From NCBI RefSeq assembly GCF_001638985.1, contig NW_017265168.1, positions 1-64,000 of the forward strand: a DNA stretch of 64,000 bases, in the 5' to 3' direction. The notes below the pieces were generated by a model. The model ran no database searches. It was not told the origin of the DNA and saw nothing but the letters and a program-made list of their open reading frames with translations. This DNA comes from Phycomyces blakesleeanus NRRL 1555(-) (Eukaryota > Mucoromycota > Mucoromycetes > Mucorales > Phycomycetaceae). Of the stretch, positions 10,685 through 25,400 are shown in pieces (within the stretch, counting starts at the first letter, position 1; every line of letters starts with the position of its first letter). A program made the position numbers and the translations under genes.

Positions 10685-12398
10685 TAAATTATAGTTTTTA
10701 CAATTCAGTCCCATGTTCTCTCTCTCTTTTTTTCTTTTTCATCACCTGGCATGGATTTTGTGTCCATTTGTTTTATATAATAAGATGTTTAAAGAGAAAG
10801 CTAAATTGATATAAAATAAATTGATTTCAATTTTTCGTTAAAATATTTCTATTATAAATATAAGCTTTTTCTCCCCTTTATACATTATAAGAATTATTAA
10901 TTATTTGGTGTGGACAGATAAAAGCTCAAAAAAAAGGGTAAAATAGAAAGGGGCAAACATGTAAGCCGTATTATTGGATGAGAGTCTTTTTTTTTTTAAA
11001 TATATATATAATTTTGGTCTTTTAGTTGAAAGTTCAAAAAATGGGTAATATTTTGAACGATTCTGATTGGCTGGTCTTCTTCCATTGCCACTTGTATTGA
11101 GAAGGAGAGCATTTTCTTTTTGGATGGAAAAGATGTCCCATAGGATGTAAGGCCTAGAAAAACTCGCAATAAAAGGTTCCCACTTAATGACAGTGATGAC
11201 ATTATGAGTACAATGTTACCTAATATGTACTTGAACTAATCTTGAATTTTTTTTACCCTTTTTTTTTGCCCCCTTTTCTTTTATTTAACTTTCAGTCTGT
11301 ATAGCAAGTGTTTCGCGCTTGAAGATATTATTCCTTTGAATTCAATACGACTTTTAAAATCCAGTAGAAATGTTTGGCTATCGATCAATATACGCCACGA
11401 AAACAATAGAAGAAGAAAGAGCTTGCAGTAGTCTAACAAAGCTAAACTGGTTAACTATACGCTTATACGCTTTTCATATTGATAGACCTTGTAGATAATC
11501 TTCGTTAGCAACAGATCCAACCTTGACAGTCTTCAAGTGTAACTTTCTTGACAGCCTCTTCAATTCTGTCAGTAATCATTTCGTTCTTCAAAAGCTCAAT
11601 TTTACGTAATTTCCCCTTAACCTTTGGCCAACACTCTTCAACGCAATATCACTTTGAACTTTGGAACCTGCTAAGAAAATGTTGATGTTTTTCAATTGTG
11701 TCTTCAGAATTTTGTTCTGCTATTCTTGTTTGGGTACAACTGAGTGTAGACTAAAGTTTATAAGATATATACCGGTATACATTTGATTCATTAATCGACA
11801 AACTATCAAAAGCAGCACAAAGACAGTCAGTAACATCTGACTACAGGCTGGATGTTATTTGACATAATTATAAATGAATCGGGAGCGCTTCTCAGTAAGC
11901 TTAATGTTATTGTCTTTTTGGTTTGACTTGAGATGCTAGTTAATAACCCGGCAATACTCTTTCTTCATTTGCTCTCAATTTTTTATGGTACTTATAGGCA
12001 GACTTGAATTCAATTCGAGCCTTTCCAACAGCTTTGGATAAGATAAATGAATTTAGTAATCTATGCTGGTGCCCAAACCATGGCGGGTAGCCGAGCCAAA
12101 CCTAATTCAAATTCTTTGATAGCCATTACCGCATCTAAAGAGTCTTCTTCCTCTGACGAGATTGAAATATCCGAAAAAAAACTCTCATCCAATAATACGG
12201 CTTACATTTTTAGCCCTTTTTATTTTGACCTTTTTCTTTGAGCTTTTAGTCTGTCCACACCAATTATTTTATATCAATTTAGCTTTAGCTTTAAACATCT
12301 TATTATATAAAACAAATGGACACAAAATCCATGCCAGGTGATGAAAAAGAAAAAAAAAGAGAGAGAACATGGGACTGAATTGTAAAAACTATAATTTA
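10685..12398 (-). mobile_element. Degraded Tc1/mariner-type transposon with long inverted ends
   Basis: The two ends match in inverted orientation: 10685-10986 against 12181-12398. They start TAAATTATAG and share CAATTCAGTCCCATG, a GGCATGGATTTTGTGTCC segment, GGTGTGGACAGA and GTAAGCCGTATTATTGGATG. The left arm carries about 85 extra bases (about 10822-10905). TA flanks both outer ends, as expected for TA target duplication. Between the arms the minus strand keeps transposase-like remains: 11640-11510 reads ECWPKVKGKLRK, then RIEEAVKKVTLEDCQGWI, the C-terminal signature of DDE_3/Tc1-type transposases. Stops and frameshifts break the rest, so it cannot encode an active enzyme. Short frames at 10996-11202 and 12047-12241 lie in or beside the arms and are not genes. 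Confidence 0.82.
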
Positions 12399-13121
12399 AT
12401 TTAATTTTTATATATAAAAATAGAGATTTTTTCTCTAATTTTTTTTTTTAAAAAAAAAAAACTTTAAAAATTACTCTCCTTTTCTTCTGATTTTTTATTT
12501 TGTTTCAAAATCAAGTATAAATTTCAATTTATCTATCTATTTATCTACTTAACTTTTGTGCTGTAACTCTGTATTTATTCTTCATATTTTTCATGTGTCT
12601 TTGTGTAATAACTCCTTGTTATATTTTTTCAACCCCTAATAATAATTATACTGTGATATATTATATTATATAATAAAGACTACTCTTGATGTCACACGAA
12701 AGGAACCAAGACATCCAATCAAAATATCTCTGTAAAGCCCCCCTCTCTCTTTATACTTTTTGGAATATCGTTTACCGCAGTACGCAACTCCACTCTCGCG
12801 CGCTCTCTTTCTTTCTTTCTTTTTTTTTTTTTTGGTTTCTTTAACGCGTGTATTGCACTCGCCTGTTACTGAAAGAAAATAAAAAAGAGAATAGAGAAAC
12901 CAAAAAAAAAGAAGTAAAATAAGAGGCACTTTGGTGACAGATTTGAACTCTATATATTACATATAGATTTTCACAGCTCTTCAAACAACAACAACAAAAA
13001 AGATAGTCTATTAATTGATTAGCTTTACGTATACCCTCACCCACCAAACTACTTTCATATCTGTCCGTAAACCCAAACCAAAACACAGCCAAAAGAAGAA
13101 GAAAAAGGGAAATCTTGCACA
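12399..13121. promoter_or_regulatory. Probable promoter and 5' UTR of the dynein heavy chain gene
   Basis: About 720 bases separate the transposon end from the dynein ATG. The stretch is AT-rich with T- and C/T-rich tracts (CTTTCTTTCTTTC near 12800-12830) and no convincing gene. Frames at 12666-12929 and 12841-13122 on the minus strand are shadows. No TATA element is clear enough to call. Confidence 0.5.
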
Positions 13122-13406
13122 ATGCTTGATGACGAAACTACCTTGGCTGCCACCTCAATGGTGCCAACAGGTGCACCTGCAGAGACATTGATTGTCTTCG
13201 ATCATCGTCTACTACAAGAATATCTCGAGCAACTTCTTCCCTTGGTGCTCGATGCAGAGGTCTCTGACCTTGACAATACCATCTTCTCTTACCCAGACAC
13301 CATTGAAAAATTCAAACGTTTTTCGAATGACCCTCAGAGCCCAGTCCTCTTCATCATGAAAGAAAAGGAAGGTGGCAAGGACGAAGGTAATAACAATAAT
13401 AATAAT

Positions 13407-13439
<33 letters not shown>

Positions 13440-16400
13440 TAAAATTTTGAAAGGAAAAGCAAATTCTGTCAAAGCCTGTCAAATATAATAATAACAAGAA
13501 ATGACATTCACACCATATTTATTTTTAATAATATTGTAGATGACGCTTCTCCTGCCGTGTACAGTTACAGTGCATCTCACGAAATCACTTATTTACCCAC
13601 TCATGTCGGCTCACTTGCCATCATCAAGCGATTACCCACCCTGGATCCCTCTCGCCCACTCCAGAACCAACTCCAACTCATCAATCTGCCCGGTGCACCC
13701 CACGCAGGAGAACCCGGTCAGACGAGTGCCTACGAGTTCTTGCATTCCTACATCCATCTTGCCGTCAGCCCTTACTTCAATGCTTACGTCAACGCACGCC
13801 ACGGTACAACCACCGACACCTCAAAGAGCAAAAACGAAGACAACAAGATGGGTGTTCCGATGGCCAAAAAGAAAATGGCCGAACTCGAACTCAGTTTACT
13901 CCATCTCCAACAAAACGTCGAAATCCCCGAAATTGCTCTCTCGATCCACCCAGTTGTCCAGAAAGCTGTAGACAAGTGTCGTGAGCAGAACAGACGTGTG
14001 ACTGTAGAGTCGGTCGACCCGGCCCTCTTTTCAGACTCTTCATTCCTCAACAAACTTCAGGGCGACGTCAATGGCTGGATCAAGGAAATCCAAAAGGTCA
14101 CCAAGATGTCCCGTGACCCGGCCAGTGGAACTGCAATCCAGGAGATCAACTTCTGGCTCAGCATGGAACGAGCTCTCGAGAAAATCGACGAGCAGCTCAA
14201 GAGCGACCAGATCACCTTGACCCTCGATATCCTCAAACACGCAAAGCGATTCCACGCAACCGTCAGTTTCATTGCCGATACCGGTCTCAAGGAGGGTATG
14301 GAACTTGTCCACAAGTACAACCAGCTCATGAAGGATTTCCCACTCAATGAGCTCTTGTCTGCAACTGATGTCGACAAGATTCGCGAATCCCTCGGATTGA
14401 TTTTCGGTCATCTTAATAAGAAGCTCAAACTCTCGTAAGTATATCAATCAATCTATCAATTAATCAATATACTTATATATGTGTGTATGTGTATCTATCT
14501 ATAAATTTTTTTTGGGATGTGTCTAGTCCTTACCCGATTCGCCGTGCTCTTCCACTTGTGGAGGCAATTTCGCGTGATCTCAACGATCAGTTACTCAAGG
14601 TACTCGGCAGTCGTCGTCTGATGTACATGGAATACGAGGACTTTGAGCGAACCACATCCGGGGCCGAAGCTGTGTTCCACACCTGGGATGACCTGATCAA
14701 AGAGTTCACAAACGTCGCCCGTGATGTGACCCGAAAGCGGTCCGAGAAATTCTTGCCTATCAAGATCAACCCGGCACACGCAAAGCTCCAAGAGCGAGTT
14801 ACCTTTGTCCGTGCCTTCCGTAAACAGCACGAGCAGTTGCACCAAACCATCGTGCGAGTCATGACCAGCCCTCGTGCCAAAAAGTCCACTGTAGTGGTCG
14901 ATGGCCAAGTTAAGATGACCATGGAAGAAGAGGAGAGCGTGAGTATCAGCGACATCAATGCCGTCGAGGAAGTCAAGCTTGCCTACGAGAGTGTCAAAAA
15001 CATCGACGTTCTCGATGTCTCACCTGGTAAGGTTGATTATCAGTATATACATAATAGTTTTCAGTTTGCCGTTACAGGAAACACATGAATAGACGCACAC
15101 GCACAACTATAATCATAATAGTCGCCATAGTCATAATTACCTTCATATTCATGATACTAATAATAATAGTGATGCTTATCATCATCATCATCATCATCAT
15201 CATTCAGAGGGTACAGAGATCTGGGTTCAAGCAGAAACGGTGTACAATGAAAGAGTATCTCGAGTAGAGAATCAGATCATTGCCCGTTTGAGAGATCGTC
15301 TAGGTACAGCAAAGAGTGCCAATGAGATGTTCCGCGTCTTTTCAAAATTCAATGCCTTGTTTGTACGCCCCAAGGTAAGCTTCTTTTTTCTTCTTCTTTT
15401 GGCTTATATTTCAAAATAAAAATATTTTTACAAACCTACAAATACTTAACTATGATTATGATTATGATTATGATTATGATTACGATTATGATTATGATTT
15501 GAAATACCTATAGATCAGAGGTGCTATTCAAGAGTATCAGACTCAATTGATTGACAGTGTCAAAGAAGACATCAACAAACTGCACGACAAATTCAAGATG
15601 CAGTACCGTAACTCAGAGGCTTACCACATGGCCCAGTTGCGTGATCTGCCTCCTATTTCGGGTGCAATTATCTGGGCTCGCCAGATTGACCGCCAGCTGT
15701 CATTGTACATGAAGCGTGTTGAAGATGTACTTGGTAAAGGATGGGAACTTTATGCCGAGGGTCAGAAACTCCAGGTCGAGAGCAGCAGCTTCCGTAAAAA
15801 GCTCGACACTAGACTCACTTACGAGAACTGGCTCCAGGAGATCACCAAACGAGATCTTTCTGTTTCGGGACGTATCTTCGAAATTGCACGCAATCGAGTC
15901 CAAAAGAACGCTCTGCAGTTGGGTGTTAACTTTGATGGCCAGATCATCACCCTCTTCAAGGAAGTCCGCAATTTACTCTGGCTCAACTACCAGGTCCCAC
16001 ACACCATCTCCAACGTTGCCAAGGACGCCAAGCGAGTCTATCCTTTTGCTGTCAGTCTCATGGAAACCGTCCGGACTTTCTCCCAGACCGTCCACAAAGT
16101 CAACCGACACCCCGATGTCGCTACATTGGTTGCCGGATACCGCAACGAAGTCCATGTGATGATTACAAAGGGAATCAATCTGCGATGGGATTACTTTGTC
16201 AATACTTATGATGCCCATCACCGCCCGTTGTCTTACCTCACCGGCACTCCTCTCGATGCCCGTGAGAACCGACATGTGATGTTTGTGCGTGAGTTTGCCA
16301 ACGTTGTCTCTGTATTCCAAGACAAGGTCGATGCTTTGATCGGCTACTATGACGATATTTCAAAGAGCACCGAGGAAATGAAGACCTGTCCTTACCAGGC

Positions 16401-19400
16401 AGAACGTTTCGAGGATGCCTTGGGTCGTATTCAGAAATTGGTTAGTAAAACAAATAACAAAAGAGAGACAAAAAAGCAACCCCAAATAGAAACGCAAATG
16501 CAATGTGTTGTAATCGTTTTACCGTTATTATTATTAACACATGCTAAAACCAAAAAACCACAATCCACAAACCACAAACAATAACCTAAACAATTTTTTT
16601 TGCTGTTATTAAGATCGATCGATTGAATCTCGAAAACTATTCTAACCTTGACCAATGGGTTGCCGGACTTGATAAACGTATCGAAACAGTTATGGTGGGT
16701 CGATTGAGACAAGCCATCAAGGCATGGATCAATAGCTTCTTGGGTATCAGCGAAGAGCTTGTTGTACCTGAAGTAAGCGCATCCAAGAGTAGACGCAAGC
16801 GCAAGACTGGTGGTGCTGGTGTTGGAAATGGCGGTCCGCGCGACAGCTCTGCACTCGAAGATGCAAAGTCTATTGCTGCTGCGGCTGCAGCTGCACAGAA
16901 ATCCCCAGACGTCAAACCAGCTCTGCAGACCCTTGTGCACGAGATCCGAATCCGCAACCAGCTCATGTACCTCGACCCACCAATTGAGCAGGCCCGTGCT
17001 AGCTGGTGGTCTCAGCTCCACGACTGGCTGGCTGTTGTCTGTCACCTGTTGCGCATCCAGAGCTCCCGGTACGAGGGTGGTCTGAGTGTCAAGGACAACC
17101 CGAGCGTTGAGAAAACCTATGCCAGTCTGCTGACCCGCATGGGTGACGGCTCGCTCGAACACGCCTACCAGATCATTGAAGACAAGATCCGCCAGGTAGC
17201 CGACTATGTCAACATCTGGCTGCAGTACCAATCTTTGTGGGACTTGGAATCCAGTCATGTGTTCTCCATCCTCGAGGATGATCTCGTCAAGTGGCAGCAG
17301 ATCCTGCTGGAAATCAAAAAGGCCCGTGGTACGTTTGATAATTCCGAGACCGAACAATCGTTTGGTCCCCTGGTGGTGGATTATGAACAGGTCCAGAGTA
17401 AGGTCAATCAAAAGTACGACCAGTGGCAAAAGGACATCCTTAACAAGTTCGGAAGCATGCTCGGTACCTCTATGCGTGACTTCCACGCCTCGGTATCCCA
17501 AGGCCGTTACGAACTCGAACAGCAATCGATCGAGAGCAACTCCACAGGCGAAGCTGTCACCTTTATTACCTTTGTCCAGGATCTCAAGCGCAAGGTCGCC
17601 AAGTGGAGTCAAGACGTCGAGCTCTTCAGACAAGGCCAAAAGACCCTCGAGCGCCAGCGTTTCCAGTTCCCCAATGACTGGGTCTATGTTGATCAGGTCG
17701 ATGGCGAGTGGAGTGCATTCAATGAAATCCTCAGTCGCAAGAACAACGCAATTCAGGAACAAGTTGGTAAGTCAATCAATAATAGCATTTCCTTTAACAT
17801 CATAAAAACACAGACACATACACATAAATGCATACATACATATCAAACTTATTCTTAAATAATTAATAACAATAAATTACTATGATTATCATTAGCTGGA
17901 TTGCAGATGAAGATTGTTGCCGAGGACAAGGTGGTCGAATTGAAGATTCGTGACATCTGTGCCGAGTGGGAAAAAAGCAAGCCTGTCCAGGGAGACATCA
18001 AGCCCGATATTGCTACAAACACTCTCAGTATCTTCGAGGGCCGAGTTACACGTCTCAAGGAAGAATACGACATGGTCTGCCGCGCCAAGGAAGCTCTGGA
18101 TCTCGAACAGACTTCCGAAGCTCGCTTGGAGCCTGTACTTGAGGAGTTGCGCGATCTCAAGTCGGTTTGGACTGCACTTGCACGTGTGTGGAAGTCGGTC
18201 TACGAGATCAGAGACACACCTTGGTCGTCTGTTGTGCCACGCAAGGTCCGCCAACACATCGATGGTCTGGTAAACTCGACCAAGGAAATGCCCAACCGTA
18301 TGCGCCAGTATGCAGCCTACGAGTACGTCCAAGAGACCCTTCGCCAGCTTTTACGTGTCAATCCACTTGTTGGCGACCTCAAGTCCGAAGCGCTTCGTGA
18401 GCGCCACTGGCGCCAGATCTTCAAGACTCTCAGAGTCGAAGGACGCTTTACACTGGCCGAGATGACTATCGGTCACTTGTGGGATCTGGATCTCAAGCGT
18501 AACGAGATGGTGATTAGGGAAGTCATTCTGCAGGCTCAGGGTGAAATGGCCCTCGAGGAGTTCTTGAAACAAGTCAAGGAAACCTGGGCAAACTATGTCT
18601 TGGATCTCGTCAATTATCAAAACAAGTGTCGCTTGATCCGTGGCTGGGACGACCTGTTCAACAAGTCAAGTGAACACATCAGTTCTCTCACTGCAATGAA
18701 ACTGTCTCCGTACTACAAAGTGTTTGAGGAAGACGCAGCATCCTGGGAGGACAAGCTGAACCGCGTCCATGTGCTGTTTGATGTTTGGATCGACGTTCAA
18801 CGCCAATGGGTCTACCTGGAGGGTATCTTCAGTGGCAGTGCGGACATCAAGCATCTGCTCCCTGTCGAGACCTCGCGTTTCCAGAGCATCAACTCCGAGT
18901 TCTTGACGGTCATGAAAAAGGTCTACAAGTCTCCCTTTGTTCTTGATGTCCTCAACATCCCCAACATCCAAAAATCTCTTGAACGTCTGGCTGATCTTCT
19001 CAGCAAGATCCAAAAGGCTCTGGGTGAGTACCTTGAGCGTGAGCGTGCTTCGTTCCCTCGTTTCTACTTTGTCGGTGACGAAGATTTGCTTGAGATCATT
19101 GGTAACAGTAAAGACATCCTTCGTATCCAGAAGCATTTCAAGAAGATGTTTGCTGGTATCTCCAACATTCTGCTCGATGATGAACAGACAGTGATTTTGG
19201 GTATGGCCTCCAAGGAAGGCGAAGAAGTCATCTTCAAGAACCCGGTGTCCATCAAAGAGAACCCAAAGATTAACGACTGGCTTACCATACTCGAAAATGA
19301 AATGCGTGTCTCACTTGCACTGCTGCTTTCGGATGCCGTTGGTGAAAGTGAGACGATCTATAATGCCGAGCAGATGGACTCGAATGACTATCTGGCCTGG

Positions 19401-22400
19401 GTGGAGCGTTATCCCGCCCAGCTCGTTGTCTTGGCTGCCCAGATCACCTGGACCCACACCGTAGACAAGGCATTGATCTCGATGTCAGAGGGTGCTAATG
19501 ACGATCAAACACCCCTCCAGCATTCGATTTCTTTGGTCGAGCGTAATCTCAACGTCTTAGCTGATGCTGTGCTTTTGGATCTCTCGGCAATCAAACGCCG
19601 CAAGTGCGAGCACCTGGTTACCGAGCTTGTGCATCAGAGAGATGTGACCCGTCAATTGCTCAATGACAAAGCTTGTTCGACCAAGGACTTCAACTGGCTT
19701 TATCAGATGCGTTACTACTTCAACCCTGCTGTTGAAAATCCCATCCACCGTCTGAGCATCAAGATGGCCAATGCTTCATTCTACTATGGCTACGAATACC
19801 TCGGTGTAGTCGATCGTCTGGTCCAGACACCGCTCACCGATCGTTGTTACCTAACTCTCACTCAGGCTCTTGAGCAGCGCTTGGGTGGTTCTCCATTCGG
19901 TCCTGCTGGTACAGGAAAGACCGAATCCGTCAAGGCTTTGGGTGTTCAGCTTGGCCGCTTTGTGCTTGTGTTCTGTTGTGACGAAACCTTTGATTTCCAA
20001 GCAATGGGTCGTATTTTCATTGGTCTCTGTCAGGTCGGCGCCTGGGGCTGTTTCGACGAGTTCAATCGTCTGGAAGAACGTATCCTGTCTGCCGTTTCTC
20101 AACAGGTCCAGACCATTCAGCTGGGTCTCAAGGAAGCCACCATCAACCCTAACCACGAGATTGAGCTGGTTGACCGCAATGTTAAGGTCAACACTGACAC
20201 TGGTATATTTATTACCATGAACCCTGGTTATGCTGGTCGTTCAAACTTGCCCGACAACTTGAAGAAGCTTTTCAGAAGCATGGCAATGACCAAGCCCGAT
20301 CGCGAGCTGATTGCCCAAGTCATGCTGTACTCCCAAGGTTTCCGTACCGCCGAAACTCTTGCTTCCAAGGTCGTACCTCTCTTCAATCTGTGTGCCGAAC
20401 AGCTCTCACCTCAGTCCCATTATGATTTCGGACTTCGTGCGCTCAAGAGTGTGTTGGTGAGTGCCGGTAACCTAAAGCGAGATCGCCTGGCATCACTTCG
20501 TCAGGATATCGAGTCCGGAAAGTCAACCGATGCAGAGTATGTCACCATCTCTGAGCCTCTTCCTGAACAGCAACTCTTGATCTCCAGGTAAGAAATCATT
20601 TATATATGTATTATGAGGTTCTCAATATTCTTTTAATTTGTTTTGTATTTGACTTTAGTATCCGAGAGACAGTTGTGCCCAAGCTGGTAGCTGATGATAT
20701 TCCTCTGTTGACAAGGTAAGAACTAGAATTAGATATTTTGATAATCCTTTGTTTTGCTTTTGTTTTTGTTTTCGTTTTTGGTTACTACGATCAAATACCT
20801 AACTTTTTTCTTCTTCTTTATATAAAACCCATCCTTTAGTCTTTTGGCTGATGTGTTCCCTGGTGTTCACTACGCCCCAGTTGATCTGGATAGACTTAAG
20901 ACTGAGCTCAAGAAGGTCTGTGAGGAACGTCGTCTGGTGGCTGGAGATGCTTGGATGGAGAAGGTTATCCAACTGTACCAGATCCAGAACATTCATCACG
21001 GTTTGATGATGGTCGGTCCGTCTGGTTCCGGTAAATCATCGGCCTGGAAGACTCTTTTGACTGCTCTTGAGAGATGTGAGAATGTCGAAGGTATTGCGTA
21101 CACCATTGACCCCAAAGCTATTCCAAAAGATGCTTTATATGGTACCCTTGACTCTACCACCCGTGAATGGACCGATGGTCTGTTTACCCACATTCTGCGT
21201 AAAATTGTCGACAATGTTCGTGGCGAGAGTCAAAAGCGCCATTGGATTATCTTTGATGGTGATGTCGATCCTGAATGGGTTGAGAACTTGAACTCTGTAT
21301 TGGATGACAACCGTCTGCTTACACTGCCCAACGGTGAACGTCTCAACTTACCACCAAATGTCCGTATCATGTTCGAAGTCGAGACTCTTAAGTATGCTAC
21401 ATTGGCTACTGTCTCTCGTTGTGGTATGGTCTGGTTCAGTGAGGATGTAATCACTATGCCTATGATCTTCACCAACTATCTCGAAACTCTCCGCAATGTT
21501 CCAATGGATGAGATCGAAGAAGAAGGTCCCTCCCGTCGCCTGGCCGAGAACGATGATCTCGCATCAGTGTCGCCTAACATTGCCACTCAACGTGCAATTG
21601 CTGCCATTATGGTTCCTGATCTATCTGATGATGAAGGTCTTGTCGCCAAGTCACTCGAATTTGCTGCAACATTGGAGCACATCATGGACTTCACCCGCAT
21701 GCGTGTCATGTCTACTTTCTTCTCGCTTTTGAACAAGACTGTTCGTAATGTGCTAGAGTACAATGCCCAACACCCCGATTTCCCCATGACCGGCGATCAT
21801 CTTGAGGGCTACATCACCAAGCGTGTCATCTACTCTATCATTTGGAGTTTCTCTGGAGATACCAAACTTGACCTACGCACTGTCCTTGGCGACTTTGTAC
21901 GATCTACCACTACCTACGAACTTCCTCCCGCCAGCAACAATTCTAGCATTATCGACTATGATATTGCTGTCAGCACTGGTCAGTGGGTACCATGGGAGTC
22001 CAAGGTACCTGTTATTGAAATCGAGACCCACAAGGTCTCTGAGGCCGATATGATTATTCCCACCGTCGACACCATCCGTCACGAAGAAGTCCTTTATTCG
22101 TGGTTGTCTGAACACAAACCTCTCATTTTGTGTGGTCCTCCTGGTTCCGGAAAGACAATGACTTTGTTCAGTGCTCTGCGCAAGCTTCCAGACATGGAGG
22201 TTGTTGGCCTCAATTTCTCCAGTGCCACCACCCCAGAATTGATCCTCAAGACCTTTGAGCAGCACTGTGAGTATCGCAAGACACCAAACGGTGTCATTCT
22301 GTCACCAACCATGATCGGTCGCTGGCTTGTTGTTTTCTGTGATGAAATCAACTTGCCCGCTACTGACAAGTACAATACTCAGCGTGTCATTTCGTACCTT

Positions 22401-25400
22401 CGTCAACTGGTCGAATACAATGGTTTTTGGCGTACATCTGACAAAGCTTGGGTTACTCTCGAGCGTATCCAGTTTGTCGGTGCCTGTAATCCTCCCACAG
22501 ATCCCGGTCGTGTTCCTCTTTCACATCGTTTCTTGCGCCACGCTCCTCTGGTTATGGTCGATTATGCTGGACAGCTCTCGCTTATGCAGATTTACGGTAC
22601 CTTTGCTCGTGCAATGCTTAAGGTGGTTCCCAATCTCCGTGGCTATGCTGAACCATTGACGGCTGCCATGGTCGAGCTGTACCTGGCTTCTCAAAAGCGA
22701 TTCACACCCGATATCCAAGCCCATTATATCTATTCACCGCGTGAGTTGACTCGCTGGATTCGTGGTATTTACGAGGCTATCAAACCACTTGAAACCTTGA
22801 CAGTTGAGGGTCTGGTACGTATCTGGGCGCATGAAGCCCTTCGTCTATTCCAGGATCGTCTGGTAGATGAGGAAGAACGTCGCTGGACAGACCAAATGAT
22901 TGATTCCATTGCCTTGAGTCACTTCCCTGCTCTCAACCGCGAAGAAGCTCTTGAACGTCCCATCCTGTTCTCCAACTGGCTTTCCAAATTCTACATTCCT
23001 GTAGAGCGTGAGCAGTTGCGTGACTTTGCAAAGGCTCGTCTCAAGGTGTTCTATGAAGAAGAACTCGATGTCGCCCTTGTGTTGTTCAATGACGTACTTG
23101 AGCACGTACTCCGTATCGATCGTGTATTCCGTCAACCCCAAGGTCACTTGCTGTTGATTGGTGTGAGTGGTTCGGGTAAGACTACCCTCTCACGTTTTGT
23201 GGCCTGGATGAACGGTTTGAGTGTATTCCAAATCAAAGTTCACAACAAGTACACCGGTGCTGATTTTGATGACGATTTGCGTACTGTGCTGAGAAGAGCC
23301 GGTTGTAAGGGTGAAAAGATCTGCTTCATTATGGATGAATCCAACGTACTTGACTCCGGTTTCCTTGAACGTATGAACACCTTGTTGGCCAATGCTGAAG
23401 TCCCCGGTTTGTTCGAAGGTGACGAGTATGCCTCTTTGATGACTGCTTGTAAAGAGGGTGCTCAGAGAGATGGTTTGATGCTTGATTCTGGCGAAGAACT
23501 CTACAAGTGGTTCACTCAACAGGTCATGCGAAACCTTCACGTCGTTTTCACCATGAACCCTCCTCAAGGAGGTCTTGCTTCGCGTGCTGCTACTTCTCCT
23601 GCTCTTTTCAATCGTTGTGTACTTGATTGGTTTGGTGACTGGCCCGATCAGGCCTTTTACCAGGTCGGTATTGAGTTTACAAAGACACTTGACTTGGACG
23701 TCCCCAACTACTCTTCGCCTGTCAAGTTCCCCATCGCTTACCGCAATTTGCCCATTCCCCCATCTCATCGTGAAGCCGTGGTGAATGCGCTCGTCAGTGT
23801 TCACCAGTCTCTGTATGACATTAACGCAAAACTCAGTAAGCGACAGGGTCGTCACAACTATGCTACTCCTCGCCACTTCTTGGATTTCATCTCTCACTAT
23901 GTTCGCTTGTACAACGAAAAGCGTGAAGATTTAGAAGAACAACAGCGCCATTTGAACGTCGGTCTTGAAAAACTTAAGGATACTGTCGTCAAGGTCGAGG
24001 AATTGCGCAAGAGCTTGGCTATCAAGAAGAACCAGCTTGAAGTAAAGAATGCACAGGCCAACGAAAAGATCAACCAGATGTTGGCTGATGAGAAGGAAGC
24101 CGAACAAAAGAAGGCTGTTTCTATTAAGATCCAAGCTGGATTGGAAGTCCAAAACAGAGTAAAGATATATAATATAGATATAATAAAAAGAGAGCGAAAG
24201 CAAGAATGGGCAAAGATATTTAACAATATTTTTTGTAGGAATTGCAAAAGCGTCGTACTGTCGTATTACACGATCTTGCTAATGCCGAACCCGCTGTTGC
24301 AGAAGCTAGAAAGAGTGTCAGCAGTATTAAACGTCAGCACTTGACTGAAGTCCGTTCCATGGGTAATCCCCCAGAAGCCGTCAAATTGACCATGGAGTCT
24401 GTATGTACCATGTTGGGACACAAGATTGATAGCTGGAAGACTGTCCAGAGTGTTATTCGTCGTGATGATTTCATCACTAGCATTGTCAACTACAACACCG
24501 AAGGCCAAATGACCAAAAACATGCGAGAATTCATGCGTAGAAACTACCTTAACAATCCTGCATTTGAATATGATACCGTCAACCGTGCCTCTACCGCATG
24601 CGGTCCCCTTTGCAAGTGGGTCTATGCTCAGGTCACTTACTCTGACATCCTTGACCGTGTTGGTCCTCTGCGTGAGGAAGTGAACCAACTCGAGATTAGT
24701 GCAGAGGAGAGCGAGAGAAAGGCTGCTGAGATCGAGAAGATGATTCTGGATCTTGAGACCAGTATTGCTCGTTACAAAGATGAATATGCCGCACTCGTAG
24801 GTGAGACTCAGTTGATCAAGGCTGAGATGGATCGTGTAAAATCCAAGGTCGATCGCAGTGTTACACTTCTCAGCAGTCTGTCTTCCGAAAAGGTCCGTTG
24901 GGAAACTGCCAGTCAGGCATTCGAGAGCCAGATGGGCACCATTGTTGGTGATGTAATTCTTGCCGCTGCCTTCTTAGCATACGGTGGTTACTTTGATCAG
25001 CAGTATCGTGAGATCCTCATGCTCAAGTGGACCGATCACCTTATGTCCGCCAATATTCAGTTCAAGCAAGATGTATCACTTACCGAGTACCTCTCAACTG
25101 CCGACGATCGTTTGTCTTGGCAAGCCAATTCGCTTCCAGCTGATGCACTTTGTATTGAAAACGCCATTATGCTTAAGCGCTTCGACCGTTATCCACTTGT
25201 CATCGATCCATCTGGTCAAGCAACCAATTTCTTGATTAACGAGTACAAGGATCGCAAGATTACCGTCACTAGTTTCCTCGACGACGCATTCATCAAGAAC
25301 CTTGAGAGTGCTCTTCGTTTCGGTAACCCTATATTGATTCAGGATGTTGAGCATCTAGATCCCATCTTGAATCCTGTGCTTAACAAAGAATTGCGTCGTA

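Noticed and set aside
16431..17762. 443-codon minus-strand frame antisense to dynein exon 6
   Set aside because: It is antisense to an unambiguous dynein exon. Codon structure of the sense strand keeps the opposite strand open. The same applies to 23190-23897 and many shorter frames within 13122-28437.
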